42,118 nucleotides of DNA, taken from positions 1-42,118 of the forward strand of contig JAJDUK010000100.1 of assembly GCA_022826665.1 (NCBI GenBank). Reading direction: 5' to 3'. This document shows positions 15,426-27,071 of this stretch, one piece after another. The position numbers and the translations under genes are program-made. This stretch comes from Alphaproteobacteria bacterium (GTDB taxonomy: Bacteria; Pseudomonadota; Alphaproteobacteria; UBA828). A model generated the notes under the pieces. It ran no database searches, was not told where the DNA came from, and was given only the letters and a program-made list of their open reading frames with translations. Numbering within the stretch: position 1 is the stretch's first letter; every line of letters begins with the position of its first letter.

Positions 15426-16690
15426 CAGCCAAAAATCTCCCGCACCTCGTCGAGTCCGTCGATCAGGCGGTCGACGTCGGCACGCGTGTTGTAGAGGCCG
15501 AAGGAGGCCCGCACGGTGCCCGCGATATCGAAGTGATCCATCAAGGGCTGCGCGCAGTGATGACCGACCCGCACCGCGACGCCCGCGCGGTCGAGAATGG
15601 TGCCGATATCGTGGGGATGCACGTCGTCCATGGTGAAGGAGACGATGGCGGCCTTCCCCGGCGCCGTGCCGTAGAGGCGGACGCTGTTCAGCGCGCTGAG
15701 CCGCTCGGTCGCGTAGGCGAGCAGGTCGTGCTCGTGGGCGGCGACGGCCGCCGGATCGAATGACGCGACATAGTCGATTGCGGCATGAAGGCCGACCGTG
15801 CCTGCGATGGGCGGCGTGCCGGCCTCGAAGCGCGCCGGCGGCGGGGCGAAGGTGGTGCGCTCGAAGGTGACGCGCTCGATCATGTCGCCGCCGCCCTGGT
15901 AGGGCGGCATGGCGGCGAGCAGCGCCTCCTTGCCGTAGAGCACGCCGATGCCGCTCGGCCCGTAGAGCTTGTGGCCCGAGAAGCAATAGAAATCGACGTC
16001 CAGCGCCTGCACATCCACGGGTTGGTGGACGATCCCTTGGGCACCGTCGACCAGCACCTTGGCGCCGTTGGCACGGGCGATGCGCACGACCTCGGCGACG
16101 GGGACCACGGTGCCCAGCACGTTGGAGACGTGGGTGAGCGCCACCAGCTTGGTGCGCGGCCCAACCAGCGCCTCGTAGGCGTCGAGCAGGAAGGCGCCGT
16201 TCTCGTCGGTCGGCACAACCTTGAGCACGATGCCGGTGCGCTCGCGCAGCAGCTGCCACGGCACGATGTTGGCGTGGTGCTCCAGCATCGAGAGCACGAC
16301 CTCGTCGCCTTCGCCGAGGAAGGCCCCGCCCCAGCTCGTGGCGACCAGGTTGATCGCCTCGGTCGTGCCCTTGGTGAAGACGATCTCGTTCGGCGAGCGG
16401 GCATTGACGAAGCGCTGCACCCTGGCGCGGGCACCTTCGTAGGCCTCCGTCGCCTTCGCGCTCAGCTCGTAGACGCCGCGATGGATGTTCGCGTACTCCG
16501 CCTCGTAGCAGCGCGAGATCGCATCGATCACCTGGCGGGGCTTCTGGGCGCTCGCGCCGCTATCGAGGAACGTCAGCGGCTTGTCGTGAACGGTGCGCGA
16601 GAGGATCGGGAAATCCGCGCGCACCCGCTCCGCGTCGAACGGCGCTGTAGCTGCGGAGTTGTCGAGGCGCTGGGCGGGGGCGGTGTTCAC
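15425..16690 (-). CDS. sufS: Cysteine desulfurase SufS
   Basis: A 421-residue PLP enzyme that removes sulfur from L-cysteine for cluster building. The PLP lysine is Lys241 in CFSGHKLYGPSG; the catalytic cysteine is Cys379 in VRVGHHCAQPLM, with the short loop typical of group II desulfurases. A GTG start at 16690 overlaps the SufD stop as GTGA. This start leaves a natural N-terminal length before the conserved ADFPIL segment. It sits in the middle of the SUF operon, between sufD and sufU. Confidence 0.94.
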   Translation of the reverse strand: MNTAPAQRLDNSAATAPFDAERVRADFPILSRTVHDKPLTFLDSGASAQKPRQVIDAISRCYEAEYANIHRGVYELSAKATEAYEGARARVQRFVNARSPNEIVFTKGTTEAINLVATSWGGAFLGEGDEVVLSMLEHHANIVPWQLLRERTGIVLKVVPTDENGAFLLDAYEALVGPRTKLVALTHVSNVLGTVVPVAEVVRIARANGAKVLVDGAQGIVHQPVDVQALDVDFYCFSGHKLYGPSGIGVLYGKEALLAAMPPYQGGGDMIERVTFERTTFAPPPARFEAGTPPIAGTVGLHAAIDYVASFDPAAVAAHEHDLLAYATERLSALNSVRLYGTAPGKAAIVSFTMDDVHPHDIGTILDRAGVAVRVGHHCAQPLMDHFDIAGTVRASFGLYNTRADVDRLIDGLDEVREIFG

Positions 16691-18012
16691 GACCGGCCTC
16701 CGTCGATCCAGGCGGCAACGCGTTCGGCAAGCACGGCGCGGGTCGGCTCGTGGCCGACCTCCTCCAGCAACTCGCCCATGAAGCCCTGGACGATCAGCTT
16801 GCGCGCGGTGCGCAGGTCGAGGCCGCGCGAGCGCAGGTAGAAGAGCTGGTCGGCCTCGGGCTCGCCCGCGGTCGCCCCGTGGCTGCACTTCACGTCATCG
16901 GCGTAGATTTCGAGCTCGGGCTTGGTGTCGATCTCGGCCTTGGGCGAAAGAAGCAGCGTGCGGTTGAGCTGGTGGCCGTCGGTTTTTTGGGCATCCTGGC
17001 GCACGATGATCTTGCCCTGGAAGACCCCGCGCGCCGTATCGTCGAGCACCCCCTTGTAGACCTCGCGGCTCTCGCAATGAGGCACGGCGTGGTCGATGAC
17101 CGTGGTGTTGTCGATATGCTGGCTGCCGCGCGCCATGTAGCCGCCGCGCAATTGGCAATCCGCGCCCTCGCCTGCGAGCCGGACATGAATTTCGTGGCGC
17201 GCGAGGCGGGCGCCGAGCGCCAGCAGGTGGCTCTCGTAGCGAGCCTCGCCGGCCAGCGCCGCCTTGGTCAGCGCCGTGTGATAGGCGCCATCGCCTTCGA
17301 CCTGCAGCTTCACGTGGCTCAGCGTAGCTCCCTCGCCGACCCGGATATCGACGAAGGGGTTGGACCACGTCGGTGCGCCCGCGGGCCCTTCATGGCACTC
17401 GATCAGGGTGAGGCTGCTGCCCGCGCCCAAACGCACGATGACGCGCGGATGGTAGGCGAGAGGTTCGCTTCCTGGCGCGGCGACGAAGCGCAACAAGACC
17501 GGCTCTTTTCCCGCCGCTTCCGGCTCGGTCTCGACGATGCAGCCGTCGGCCCCAAACGCCGCGTTGAAGGCCGCCATGAGATCGCCGTTGAGGGCCTCGG
17601 TGCCCCCGATCAGCGCCTCGATGCCGGCCGGATCGTCTGCGAGGCCCTGGGCCAACCCGCGCACGCGGAGGCCAGCAGGCAGGCCGTCGAGTTGCGCATG
17701 ACGTGCCGAGAGCCGCCCGTTGACAAACACAAGCGAGGGCCCTTCCAGCGCATCGAAGGCGCCGGGTCCGAGTTCGGCCGGTATGGCCTCTGTTAGAGTC
17801 GCCGCCGGGTGCGAGAATTCGAGTTCGGTTAGCGGCGCGAGACTGGTGTACTTCCAGGCTTCCGTGCGCGTGCCCGGCAACCCACCCGCGCTGAGCCGCC
17901 GACCCTCGCCGCGCAGCGCGTCGAGCCACGGCAGGCCGTCGCCCGGCAGCGCCGGCGCCGGGCTAGCGCTCGGTACCGGATAGTCGAACGGAATGGTCCG
18001 CGGGGCGGGCAT
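16687..18012 (-). CDS. sufD: Fe-S assembly scaffold subunit SufD
   Basis: A 441-residue SufD of the SufBC2D scaffold complex. The C-terminal beta-helix and tail contain the diagnostic segments VYKGVLDDTARGVFQGKI, QLNRTLLLSPKAEID and DDVKCSHGAT, followed by LFYLRSRGL. The N-terminal region has LPWLDALRGEG and TEAWKYTSL, also typical. The ATG at 18012 is preceded by GGGAG nine bases away; an upstream ATG in the same frame would overlap sufC. Confidence 0.92.
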   Translation of the reverse strand: MPAPRTIPFDYPVPSASPAPALPGDGLPWLDALRGEGRRLSAGGLPGTRTEAWKYTSLAPLTELEFSHPAATLTEAIPAELGPGAFDALEGPSLVFVNGRLSARHAQLDGLPAGLRVRGLAQGLADDPAGIEALIGGTEALNGDLMAAFNAAFGADGCIVETEPEAAGKEPVLLRFVAAPGSEPLAYHPRVIVRLGAGSSLTLIECHEGPAGAPTWSNPFVDIRVGEGATLSHVKLQVEGDGAYHTALTKAALAGEARYESHLLALGARLARHEIHVRLAGEGADCQLRGGYMARGSQHIDNTTVIDHAVPHCESREVYKGVLDDTARGVFQGKIIVRQDAQKTDGHQLNRTLLLSPKAEIDTKPELEIYADDVKCSHGATAGEPEADQLFYLRSRGLDLRTARKLIVQGFMGELLEEVGHEPTRAVLAERVAAWIDGGRS

Positions 18013-18028
18013 GGCAGTTGGCTCCCGC

Positions 18029-18799
<771 letters not shown>

Positions 18800-18820
18800 G
18801 GCTGTCCCGTACTGTCCGTC

Positions 18821-20284
18821 CTAGCCGACGCTGCCTTCGAGGCTGATCGCCACCAGTTTTTGGGCCTCGACTGCGAACTCCATTGGCAACTCCTGCAACA
18901 CCTCGCGGCAGAAGCCGTTCACGATCAGCGCCACCGCGTCCTCCTCGTCGATGCCGCGCTGCCGGCAGTAGAAGAGCTGGTCCTCGCTGATCTTCGACGT
19001 GGTCGCCTCGTGCTCGACCCGCGCCGTGGGGTTACGCGATTCGATGTAGGGCACGGTGTGGGCGCCGCATTCCGCGCCGATCAGGAGCGAATCGCACTGG
19101 GTGTGATTGCGTGCGCCCTCGGCCTTGGGCTGGATGCGGACCAAGCCGCGATAGGTGCTGTCCGAGCGCCCGGCGGCGATGCCCTTGGAGACGATCCGGC
19201 TCTTCGTGTTGCGGCCCATGTGGATCATCTTGGTGCCGGTATCGGCCTGCTGGCGGTTGTTGGTGATGGCGATGGAGTAGAACTCGCCCACGGAGTTATC
19301 GCCCTGCAGGATGCAGCTCGGGTCCTTCCAGGTGATTGCGGACCCGGTCTCGACCTGGGTCCAGGAGATCTTGGCGTTGGCGCCGCGACAGGCGCCCCGC
19401 TTGGTGACGAAGTTGTAAATTCCGCCCCTGCCCTCGGCATCGCCGGGATACCAGTTCTGCACCGTGGAATACTTGATCTCGGCGTCATCCAGCGCGATCA
19501 GCTCGACCACGGCCGCGTGAAGCTGGTTCTCGTCCCGCATGGGCGCCGTGCAGCCTTCGAGATAGCTCACGTAGGAGCCCTCGTCGGCGACGATCAGCGT
19601 GCGCTCGAACTGCCCGGTGTTGGCCGCGTTGATACGGAAGTAGGTGGAGAGCTCCATCGGGCAGCGCACGCCCTTCGGCACGTAGACGAAGGAGCCGTCG
19701 GTGAAGACCGCCGAATTCAGCGTCGCAAAGAAGTTGTCCGAATAGGGCACCACGGAACCCAGGTAACGCTGCACCAGCTCGGGGTGCTCCTTCACCGCCT
19801 CCGAGATCGAACAGAAGATGACCCCCATCTCGGCGAGTTTGTCCTTGAACGTGGTGGCGACCGAGACACTGTCGAACACTGCGTCCACCGCGACGCCGGC
19901 GAGCATCTCCTGCTCCTGGAGCGGGATGCCGAGCTTCTCGTAGGTCTTCAGCAGCTCCGGGTCGACCTCGTCCAGGCTCTTGGGCCGGTCCGAATCCGAC
20001 TTGGGTGCCGAGTAGTAGCAGGCCTCCTGATAATCGATGGGCGGATAGTGCAGCTTGGCCCAGGTTGGCTCCTCGTCCTCCATCTCAAGCCAGCGCTCGA
20101 ACGCCCTGATACGCCAGGTCAATAGCCACTCGGGCTCACCCTTCTTGGCGGAGATGAAGCGGATCGTGTCGTGGTCCAGGCCAGGCGGCGCGGAGTCGGC
20201 CTCGACGTCGGTGACGAAGCCATACTTGTAGCGCTCGCCGGCGTAGGACTCGACCGCCTGCGCAGCCTCCTGCTGGGCACTCAC
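18821..20284 (-). CDS. sufB: Fe-S assembly scaffold protein SufB
   Basis: A 487-residue SufB, the main cluster scaffold. Conserved blocks include the N-terminal [16 protein letters not shown], central [38 protein letters not shown] and C-terminal [22 protein letters not shown] start at 20284 overlaps the regulator stop as GTGA, so the two genes are translationally coupled. The length is normal for the family. Confidence 0.96.
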   Translation of the reverse strand: MSAQQEAAQAVESYAGERYKYGFVTDVEADSAPPGLDHDTIRFISAKKGEPEWLLTWRIRAFERWLEMEDEEPTWAKLHYPPIDYQEACYYSAPKSDSDRPKSLDEVDPELLKTYEKLGIPLQEQEMLAGVAVDAVFDSVSVATTFKDKLAEMGVIFCSISEAVKEHPELVQRYLGSVVPYSDNFFATLNSAVFTDGSFVYVPKGVRCPMELSTYFRINAANTGQFERTLIVADEGSYVSYLEGCTAPMRDENQLHAAVVELIALDDAEIKYSTVQNWYPGDAEGRGGIYNFVTKRGACRGANAKISWTQVETGSAITWKDPSCILQGDNSVGEFYSIAITNNRQQADTGTKMIHMGRNTKSRIVSKGIAAGRSDSTYRGLVRIQPKAEGARNHTQCDSLLIGAECGAHTVPYIESRNPTARVEHEATTSKISEDQLFYCRQRGIDEEDAVALIVNGFCREVLQELPMEFAVEAQKLVAISLEGSVG

Positions 20285-20745
20285 GATGCGTGCTCCCGGC
20301 CCGCAGTCTCAGCCGGCGCGCGCCACTCGCCCGTGCCCTCCGCCGCCTGGGCCATATCGGCCAATGTCACCTCCTCCAGCGCCACGCGGATCGCGTCGCT
20401 GATCTTCTGCCACGGGCCGCGCACAGAGCAAAAACTCTCCAGCTCGCAGATGCCGGAGGGGCCGTCGAGGCAATCGGCGAGCGAGATCGGCCCGTCCACG
20501 GCGGCGACCAGGTCCGCCACCGAGACCTGCTCCGGCGCATGCGCGAGCACGTAGCCGCCCTTGGCCCCCCGATGGGAGGTCAGAATGCCGGCCCTCGCCA
20601 GCAATTTCAGAAGCTTGCTCGCGCTCGGCTGGGGCACGCCGGTCTGCGCCGCGATGCTCGCTGCCGTGTGCCGGGCGCGCGGTTCGCGCGCGATGTGGGT
20701 CATGGCCACGACACCATAGTCGGCCATGCGGCTGACGCGGATCAT
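20281..20745 (-). CDS. iscR: Rrf2-family iron-sulfur regulator (IscR/SUF regulator)
   Basis: A 154-residue Rrf2 protein beginning [19 protein letters not shown], with a winged helix (about 25-65) and a cluster-binding loop holding Cys92, Cys100 and Cys106. The three cysteines are as in IscR, but the spacing here is seven then five residues rather than the C-x5-C-x5-C of E. coli IscR. It heads the SUF operon and probably represses it when its cluster is loaded. It could also be called SufR; the exact subfamily is not settled by eye. Confidence 0.88.
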   Translation of the reverse strand: MIRVSRMADYGVVAMTHIAREPRARHTAASIAAQTGVPQPSASKLLKLLARAGILTSHRGAKGGYVLAHAPEQVSVADLVAAVDGPISLADCLDGPSGICELESFCSVRGPWQKISDAIRVALEEVTLADMAQAAEGTGEWRAPAETAGREHAS

Positions 20746-20800
20746 GCTGTACCCCCTCGCAATCGCCTCGCCCGCGCTCTCGCCGGGCGTGCGTGACGGG

Positions 20801-20829
20801 CATATAGGACGAATTCAGTCCGCTTTCAA
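20801..20829 (-). promoter_or_regulatory. Probable SUF operon promoter with embedded near-palindrome
   Basis: On the minus strand TTGAAA (20829-20824) and TATATG (20806-20801) are separated by 17 bases, in front of the Rrf2 gene. The spacer holds GGACTGAATTCGTCC, a palindrome apart from one extra base (GGAC-GAATTC-GTCC), which is well placed to be the binding site for the regulator encoded just downstream. The promoter assignment is from sequence pattern only. Confidence 0.6.
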
Positions 20830-20896
20830 TAGGGAATATCGCCGGAATGTCAATCGGCGTGCATGGCGCGCCGCATGCAGGCGCGCGAACCTGCGA

Positions 20897-21253
20897 TCAG
20901 GAGGGCTCCATCCCCGCCTCCCTCAACAGCCTCTCGACATCGCGGCGCAAGGCCGGGAGCTTGGTCTCGACCACATCCCACACCAGGCGGTCGTCTACAT
21001 CTGCATAGCCGTGGATGAGGATATTGCGGAAGGCCACGATACGGCGGTGTTCGCCGATGCGAGCGGCGAGACCACGGTCGAGTTTGGCCAGCTGTGCCGT
21101 CGCCTCTCCGACAATCTCAAACTGGCGCTCGACTGCTGAACGCAACATGGCGTCGTGCTCGTAATCGGCGAACGCCTTACCCGCGGTGAAGTTGGTCAGC
21201 AACTCCACGGCACGCCAGATGTCGAACAGATACTTCTGGGCTTCAGGCTTCAT
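20897..21253 (-). CDS. hepT: HepT-like HEPN toxin (RNase)
   Basis: A 118-residue HEPN protein. The active-site motif is RNILIHGY, with Arg76, Asn77, His81 and Tyr83; in studied HepT toxins the R-x4-H pair cleaves RNA and the tyrosine nearby is modified with AMP by MntA to silence the toxin. It follows the MntA gene with an 11-base overlap, the standard order of this pair. The start at 21253 gives the usual family length. The motif is complete, so the toxin looks intact. Confidence 0.87.
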   Translation of the reverse strand: MKPEAQKYLFDIWRAVELLTNFTAGKAFADYEHDAMLRSAVERQFEIVGEATAQLAKLDRGLAARIGEHRRIVAFRNILIHGYADVDDRLVWDVVETKLPALRRDVERLLREAGMEPS

Positions 21254-21551
21254 AAAGCACTGCACTGGTCTGCTCGACCGACTGGCGAAAGAACGGGTTT
21301 CTGATAGCCGAACCCACGACCAGCTCCACCGGGCCGCCGAGTAGCTGCTCCAGGTCCTCCAGCAGGCCGAAATAGCTGTCCGCGTAGGCGCCGGCCGGCA
21401 GCGGCGGGAACTCCACCACGAAGTCATAGTCGCTCGCGCCGGCGCGGTGCTCGCCGGTTGCTGCCGAGCCGAACAGCGCAAGTCTCTGCACGTGATGACG
21501 ACCGCAAAGCCGCTGAATCTCGGCGGTGCGCTCGGCGACGGCGGCAATCAT
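21243..21551 (-). CDS. mntA: MntA-like minimal nucleotidyltransferase antitoxin
   Basis: A 102-residue minimal nucleotidyltransferase with the motif GSAATGEHRAGASDYDF: Gly28-Ser29 and the metal-binding Asp41 and Asp43. In characterised pairs it transfers AMP to HepT. The ATG at 21551 has GAGAGAGG five bases before it; an in-frame ATG 48 bases further up has no such site. It forms a toxin-antitoxin operon with the overlapping hepT gene. Confidence 0.86.
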   Translation of the reverse strand: MIAAVAERTAEIQRLCGRHHVQRLALFGSAATGEHRAGASDYDFVVEFPPLPAGAYADSYFGLLEDLEQLLGGPVELVVGSAIRNPFFRQSVEQTSAVLYEA

Positions 21552-21719
21552 GGGCGCCTCTCTCGTCTCACAAGGCGATTCGGGGGACGGAGCATTCACA
21601 ATCTTACCCGAACAGTTGGCAAATGCCTGCGCCGAAACTCTTGTCCCACACCTCGGTTCGTCGGGTCTCCCGTTCGGCGCGGGAGCCTGCTATGAGGGCG
21701 CGAAGGAAGTGGAGGAGCC

Positions 21720-23672
<1,953 letters not shown>

Positions 23673-23718
23673 CGTTCCGCCGCGCGGGCGAAGCGACCGC
23701 GGCAGTAGCCGCAGCACC

Positions 23719-25116
23719 TCAGCCGACGCGAATCCAGGTTTCCATCCCGCCGGCGGAATGCTCCGGCATGTGGCAGTGCAGGAGCCAATCGCCGGGGTTG
23801 TCGGCCACGAACGCGATCTCGGCGGCTTCCTGACGATCCAGAAGCAGAGTGTCGCGCAGCGGCCCGAGGGTGCCATCCTCGCCGACGCGCCGGAAATGGT
23901 GACCGTGCAGATGCATCGCGTGAGGCCAGGCGGTCTGGTTGACGATGGCGATCCGGGCCACTTCGTCGATCGCAAGGTCGAGCAAGGGGTGTGCGGCGAA
24001 GTCTGCGACGCCGTTGAAGGCCCAGACCTTTCCCAGGGCCACCATGTCGCGGATGTCTGTTTCGCGGCCGCCCATGACTGCGCTCTGCATGCCGCCCATG
24101 GCACCGCCCTGCATCAGAAGCCTCGCGCGCCTCGCATCGGCGAGCCCGCGCAGCGGGGCGAGAGGATTGGGAGCCAATGGCGTGGGCGCTGCAAGGCGCC
24201 GGGGTCGGATCGAGCCGTTCACGCGGAAGGTCGCGATCGTAAAGGCGCCGTCGCGCTCAAGCGAGACGAGGAACGCATCCGATCCCTCTTCGGCGGTCGC
24301 ATCGACGATTAGATCGGCGCGCTGCGCCGGCGCAAGCAGGAGCCGCTCGAGGGGCTCGGGCGCGGCCAGGGGCTGCCCGTCCAGGGCGACCACCCAGCCC
24401 TCCAGCCCGTGCAGCCCCAGCACCAGGATGCGTGCGTTGGCAGCGTTCGCCAGCCGCAGCCGGAGCCGCTCGTGCCGCCCGACCTCGACGCGCCATTCGC
24501 CCGCACCGTTGATCGTCACCCAATTGCCAATACGCCCCCCGTGCGAGCGATCGCCCATGGCGCCGAAGCTCGGGTCGATCCGCGCCTCCTGCGTGAGTCG
24601 CCAGTCGTCGATGAGCATGAGCTCGTCGCGGTCGACCTCGGGCCCACCGTCGGCTTCCTCGACGATGAGCGCTCCGTACAGTCCGCGGGCCAGCTGCTCC
24701 CAGGTCCGATTGTGGGAGTGATACCAGTAGGTTCCGGCGTCGGGCGCGACAAAGTCGTAAAGGAAGGTGCCGCCTGGCGGCACCGCTGCCTGTGTCAGGT
24801 CCGGCACACCATCCATGGCGTTGTCGATCCTGATGCCGTGCCAGTGCACGGTGGAGGCTTGGGGCAGTCTGTTGACGAACCGGCGCCTGACGCGCTCTCC
24901 CCGCCGGACGCGGATAAGCGGTCCCGGCACTTGCCCCTCATAGCCCCAGATGGGTGTTGCCGGCAACTCGGGCGGCGCGAGTTGGGCAAACCCCGTATTC
25001 GCCTCCAGCGTCGGGACATCCGCGCAAGCTGGTTCGACTCCGAATGCGGTGCTGCCCGCCGCCGCGAGGCCCACGAGTCCACCGTTGAACGCCCGTCGGG
25101 AAATACGCATGGTCAT
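23719..25116 (-). CDS. Tat-exported multicopper oxidase
   Basis: About 465 residues with a twin-arginine leader (ISRRAFNGGLVGL) ending near EPACA. The four copper-ligand clusters are present in order: TVHWHGIRI (about 89), TYWYHSHNRT (about 131), HAMHLHGHHF (about 400) and HCHMPEHSAGGM (about 448). The last supplies the type 1 Cys, His and a methionine axial ligand. It should act in the periplasm, oxidising metals or phenolic compounds with reduction of oxygen to water; CueO-like copper tolerance is one option, and a metal-rich loop (MQGGAMGGMQSAVMGG) near 320 recalls methionine-rich segments of cuprous oxidases. The ATG at 25116 is chosen as start of the leader. It ends convergently with aacS, 46 bases apart. 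Confidence 0.88.
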   Translation of the reverse strand: MTMRISRRAFNGGLVGLAAAGSTAFGVEPACADVPTLEANTGFAQLAPPELPATPIWGYEGQVPGPLIRVRRGERVRRRFVNRLPQASTVHWHGIRIDNAMDGVPDLTQAAVPPGGTFLYDFVAPDAGTYWYHSHNRTWEQLARGLYGALIVEEADGGPEVDRDELMLIDDWRLTQEARIDPSFGAMGDRSHGGRIGNWVTINGAGEWRVEVGRHERLRLRLANAANARILVLGLHGLEGWVVALDGQPLAAPEPLERLLLAPAQRADLIVDATAEEGSDAFLVSLERDGAFTIATFRVNGSIRPRRLAAPTPLAPNPLAPLRGLADARRARLLMQGGAMGGMQSAVMGGRETDIRDMVALGKVWAFNGVADFAAHPLLDLAIDEVARIAIVNQTAWPHAMHLHGHHFRRVGEDGTLGPLRDTLLLDRQEAAEIAFVADNPGDWLLHCHMPEHSAGGMETWIRVG

Positions 25117-25282
25117 TCCGCTTCCGGCCTCCTGCCCCGTGCATTCCCCATACAAGCGCCTGCCGGGGGAAGGTCAAGGAGCTTCGCCGTCGTTGAATCG
25201 ATGGAATCGGTGGAATTCCGTCGACCACAGGGAGAGAACTTGCGGGCAACACACGAGCTTGTTCCTGATCGGCGCGGCCATT

Positions 25283-25312
25283 GACACCCGGAAAACAAAC
25301 GTTCAGTTTGCA
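25283..25312 (+). promoter_or_regulatory. Possible promoter -35 and operator upstream of the ABC operon
   Basis: TTGACA at 25283-25288 lies 135 bases before the binding-protein start. It is followed by CAAACGTTCAGTTTG at 25298-25312, an inverted repeat with five-base arms and a five-base centre that resembles operators of small dimeric repressors such as TetR proteins. No good -10 hexamer is found at 17 bases, so the call is tentative. Confidence 0.3.
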
Positions 25313-25422
25313 TCGCGCCGGCGGAGGGAGACTGCGCGGGGGCTTCCCGCGCGGGCCGCGAACCTCACACCGCCCCGCCCATATGACGCCATAGCCCGAC
25401 ATTCGCCAAGGAGGAGCACAGC

Positions 25423-26952
25423 ATGTTCTCTATGCCCAAGAAGGCGCTGTACAAGCCGATCAGTCGCCGCAAATTCCTCGAGCTCGGAGGCGGTGTCGCA
25501 ACCGCACTCGGTGCGGGCTCGATCGCGGTTGGCATGAACTCGGTGATCACGCGCCGCCCGGTCTACGCCTATTCGTCCGATGAAGCCAAGTGGCGCCAGT
25601 ACGAGGGCTCGAAGCTCGTCTTCATGTCCGAGAACACGCCGCCTTCCTTCGCGATCCGCGACAACATTCAGGCGTTCTACGACCTCACCGGGATCGAGGT
25701 GGAAATCCTCACCGACGGTCTGCCGACCGTGCAGCAGAAGGTCGGTATCGACCTTCGTAGCGGCCAGGCCGACTATCACCTCAACTACGTGCAGGACAAG
25801 CCGATTGGCTCGCCCTTCGCGGACTTCTACGCCGACCTCAACGAGTTCTCGGTCGACGACACGCTGCCCCTCGACCCACAGGGCTACGGCAGCGACGTCT
25901 GGTTCGAGAACTACTTGGATGCCTGCGGCGTCTATTACGAGCGCGGCCCGATCCGTGCCTTCCCCTATGACTGCGCGGTGTCCTGCACCTTCTATCGGCA
26001 GGACCTGTTCGAGAAGCTGACCAAGGACTTCGAGGCAGACTACGGCTACCGCCTCGAGTTCACCGACGAGACGACCTACAAGGACATGGTCGATATCACC
26101 GAGTTCTTCGGGAAGATGCACGAGCGTGATTCGTCCATCCCCTATGGCTACGCGCAGCATCACGGCTCGTTCGGCTGGACCACGCAGCTCGACATCCAGC
26201 GGCACATGTACGCGCAGAACCAGTGGCTCGACTTCGCGGTCGACGACACACTGGGCTCGAAGAACCCCGGCCCGACCAACTGGGGCGATGCGCAGTCGGT
26301 CAAGGCGATGGAAGGCTACAAGGCGCTTGCCGATGTCAGCCATCCCGACAACCTGACCAACGGCACCCTGGAGCTGAACACGGTCTACGCCGCCGGCGGC
26401 GTCGCCATGCAGATCCAGTACCACGAGTTCGCGGCCTCGGTGGAGGACCCCGAGCAGTCCGTCGCGGCGGGCGGCAAGACGGGTTACGCCATGGGGCCCA
26501 AGGGCGCCGTCGAGTGGAACGTCGACGGCAGCGACAATGTCGTGAACGCCACCAACTGCGGCATCGGCGGCATCGGCATCAACGCCGGCGCGGACATGGA
26601 CCTGCAGCGTGCGGCGTTCATCTTCGCCAGCTGGGCCTGCAGCCACGATACGCAGCTCATGGTGCTGCGCGGCGTCGGCGGCACGCCCACCCGCAAGTCC
26701 GTCCTCGACGTGCCGGAGGTCCAGGAGGCGCGCAACCGGCCGACCACCATGCCGAACGCGCTCACCTTCGAGGCGGTCTACGACAAGGGCATCCGCACAC
26801 CCAACATGGTGCTCGGGCCGAAGCTGCCGAAGTCGAACGAGTATCACGAGATCGTTCGCGTCGGCACGCAGCAGTGCATCTCCGGCGAGCTGTCGGCTCA
26901 GGAGGCGTGCGACTCCATCAGGGACGAGCTGGACGCCATCCACGACGTCTAG
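25423..26952 (+). CDS. ABC transporter extracellular solute-binding protein (Tat-exported, family 1)
   Basis: A 509-residue periplasmic binding protein. It has a twin-arginine leader with SRRKFLELGGG at 14-24 and a hydrophobic core, then a family 1 solute-binding fold with NIQAFYDLTGIEVEILTDG and many aromatic residues, typical of binders of sugars, polyols or related neutral solutes. Tat export suggests folding, or loading of a cofactor, before export. AAGGAGGAG stands before the ATG. It heads a run of seven same-strand genes and is followed by a strong hairpin, which would allow it to be made in excess over the permeases. The ligand cannot be read from the sequence. Confidence 0.88.
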   Translation: MFSMPKKALYKPISRRKFLELGGGVATALGAGSIAVGMNSVITRRPVYAYSSDEAKWRQYEGSKLVFMSENTPPSFAIRDNIQAFYDLTGIEVEILTDGLPTVQQKVGIDLRSGQADYHLNYVQDKPIGSPFADFYADLNEFSVDDTLPLDPQGYGSDVWFENYLDACGVYYERGPIRAFPYDCAVSCTFYRQDLFEKLTKDFEADYGYRLEFTDETTYKDMVDITEFFGKMHERDSSIPYGYAQHHGSFGWTTQLDIQRHMYAQNQWLDFAVDDTLGSKNPGPTNWGDAQSVKAMEGYKALADVSHPDNLTNGTLELNTVYAAGGVAMQIQYHEFAASVEDPEQSVAAGGKTGYAMGPKGAVEWNVDGSDNVVNATNCGIGGIGINAGADMDLQRAAFIFASWACSHDTQLMVLRGVGGTPTRKSVLDVPEVQEARNRPTTMPNALTFEAVYDKGIRTPNMVLGPKLPKSNEYHEIVRVGTQQCISGELSAQEACDSIRDELDAIHDV

Positions 26953-26963
26953 GTAACACCGCT

Positions 26964-27003
26964 CCGCCCGAGGCGCGCCGGCATCCCGGCGTCTCTCGGG
27001 CGG
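26964..27003 (+). terminator. Strong composite hairpin between binding protein and permease genes
   Basis: CCGCCCGAG (26964-26972) pairs with CTCGGGCGG (26995-27003), and inside it CGCCGG pairs with CCGGCG around a CATC loop. Only three T follow. Such hairpins after binding-protein genes often act as partial terminators or protect the upstream message from 3' decay, giving more binding protein than permease. Confidence 0.65.
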
Positions 27004-27071
27004 TTTGCGGCTTCTGACCAACACCGACAGTAGCCGGCCGCGGACGGCGAAACGGCGCGGAGACCCAGCGC

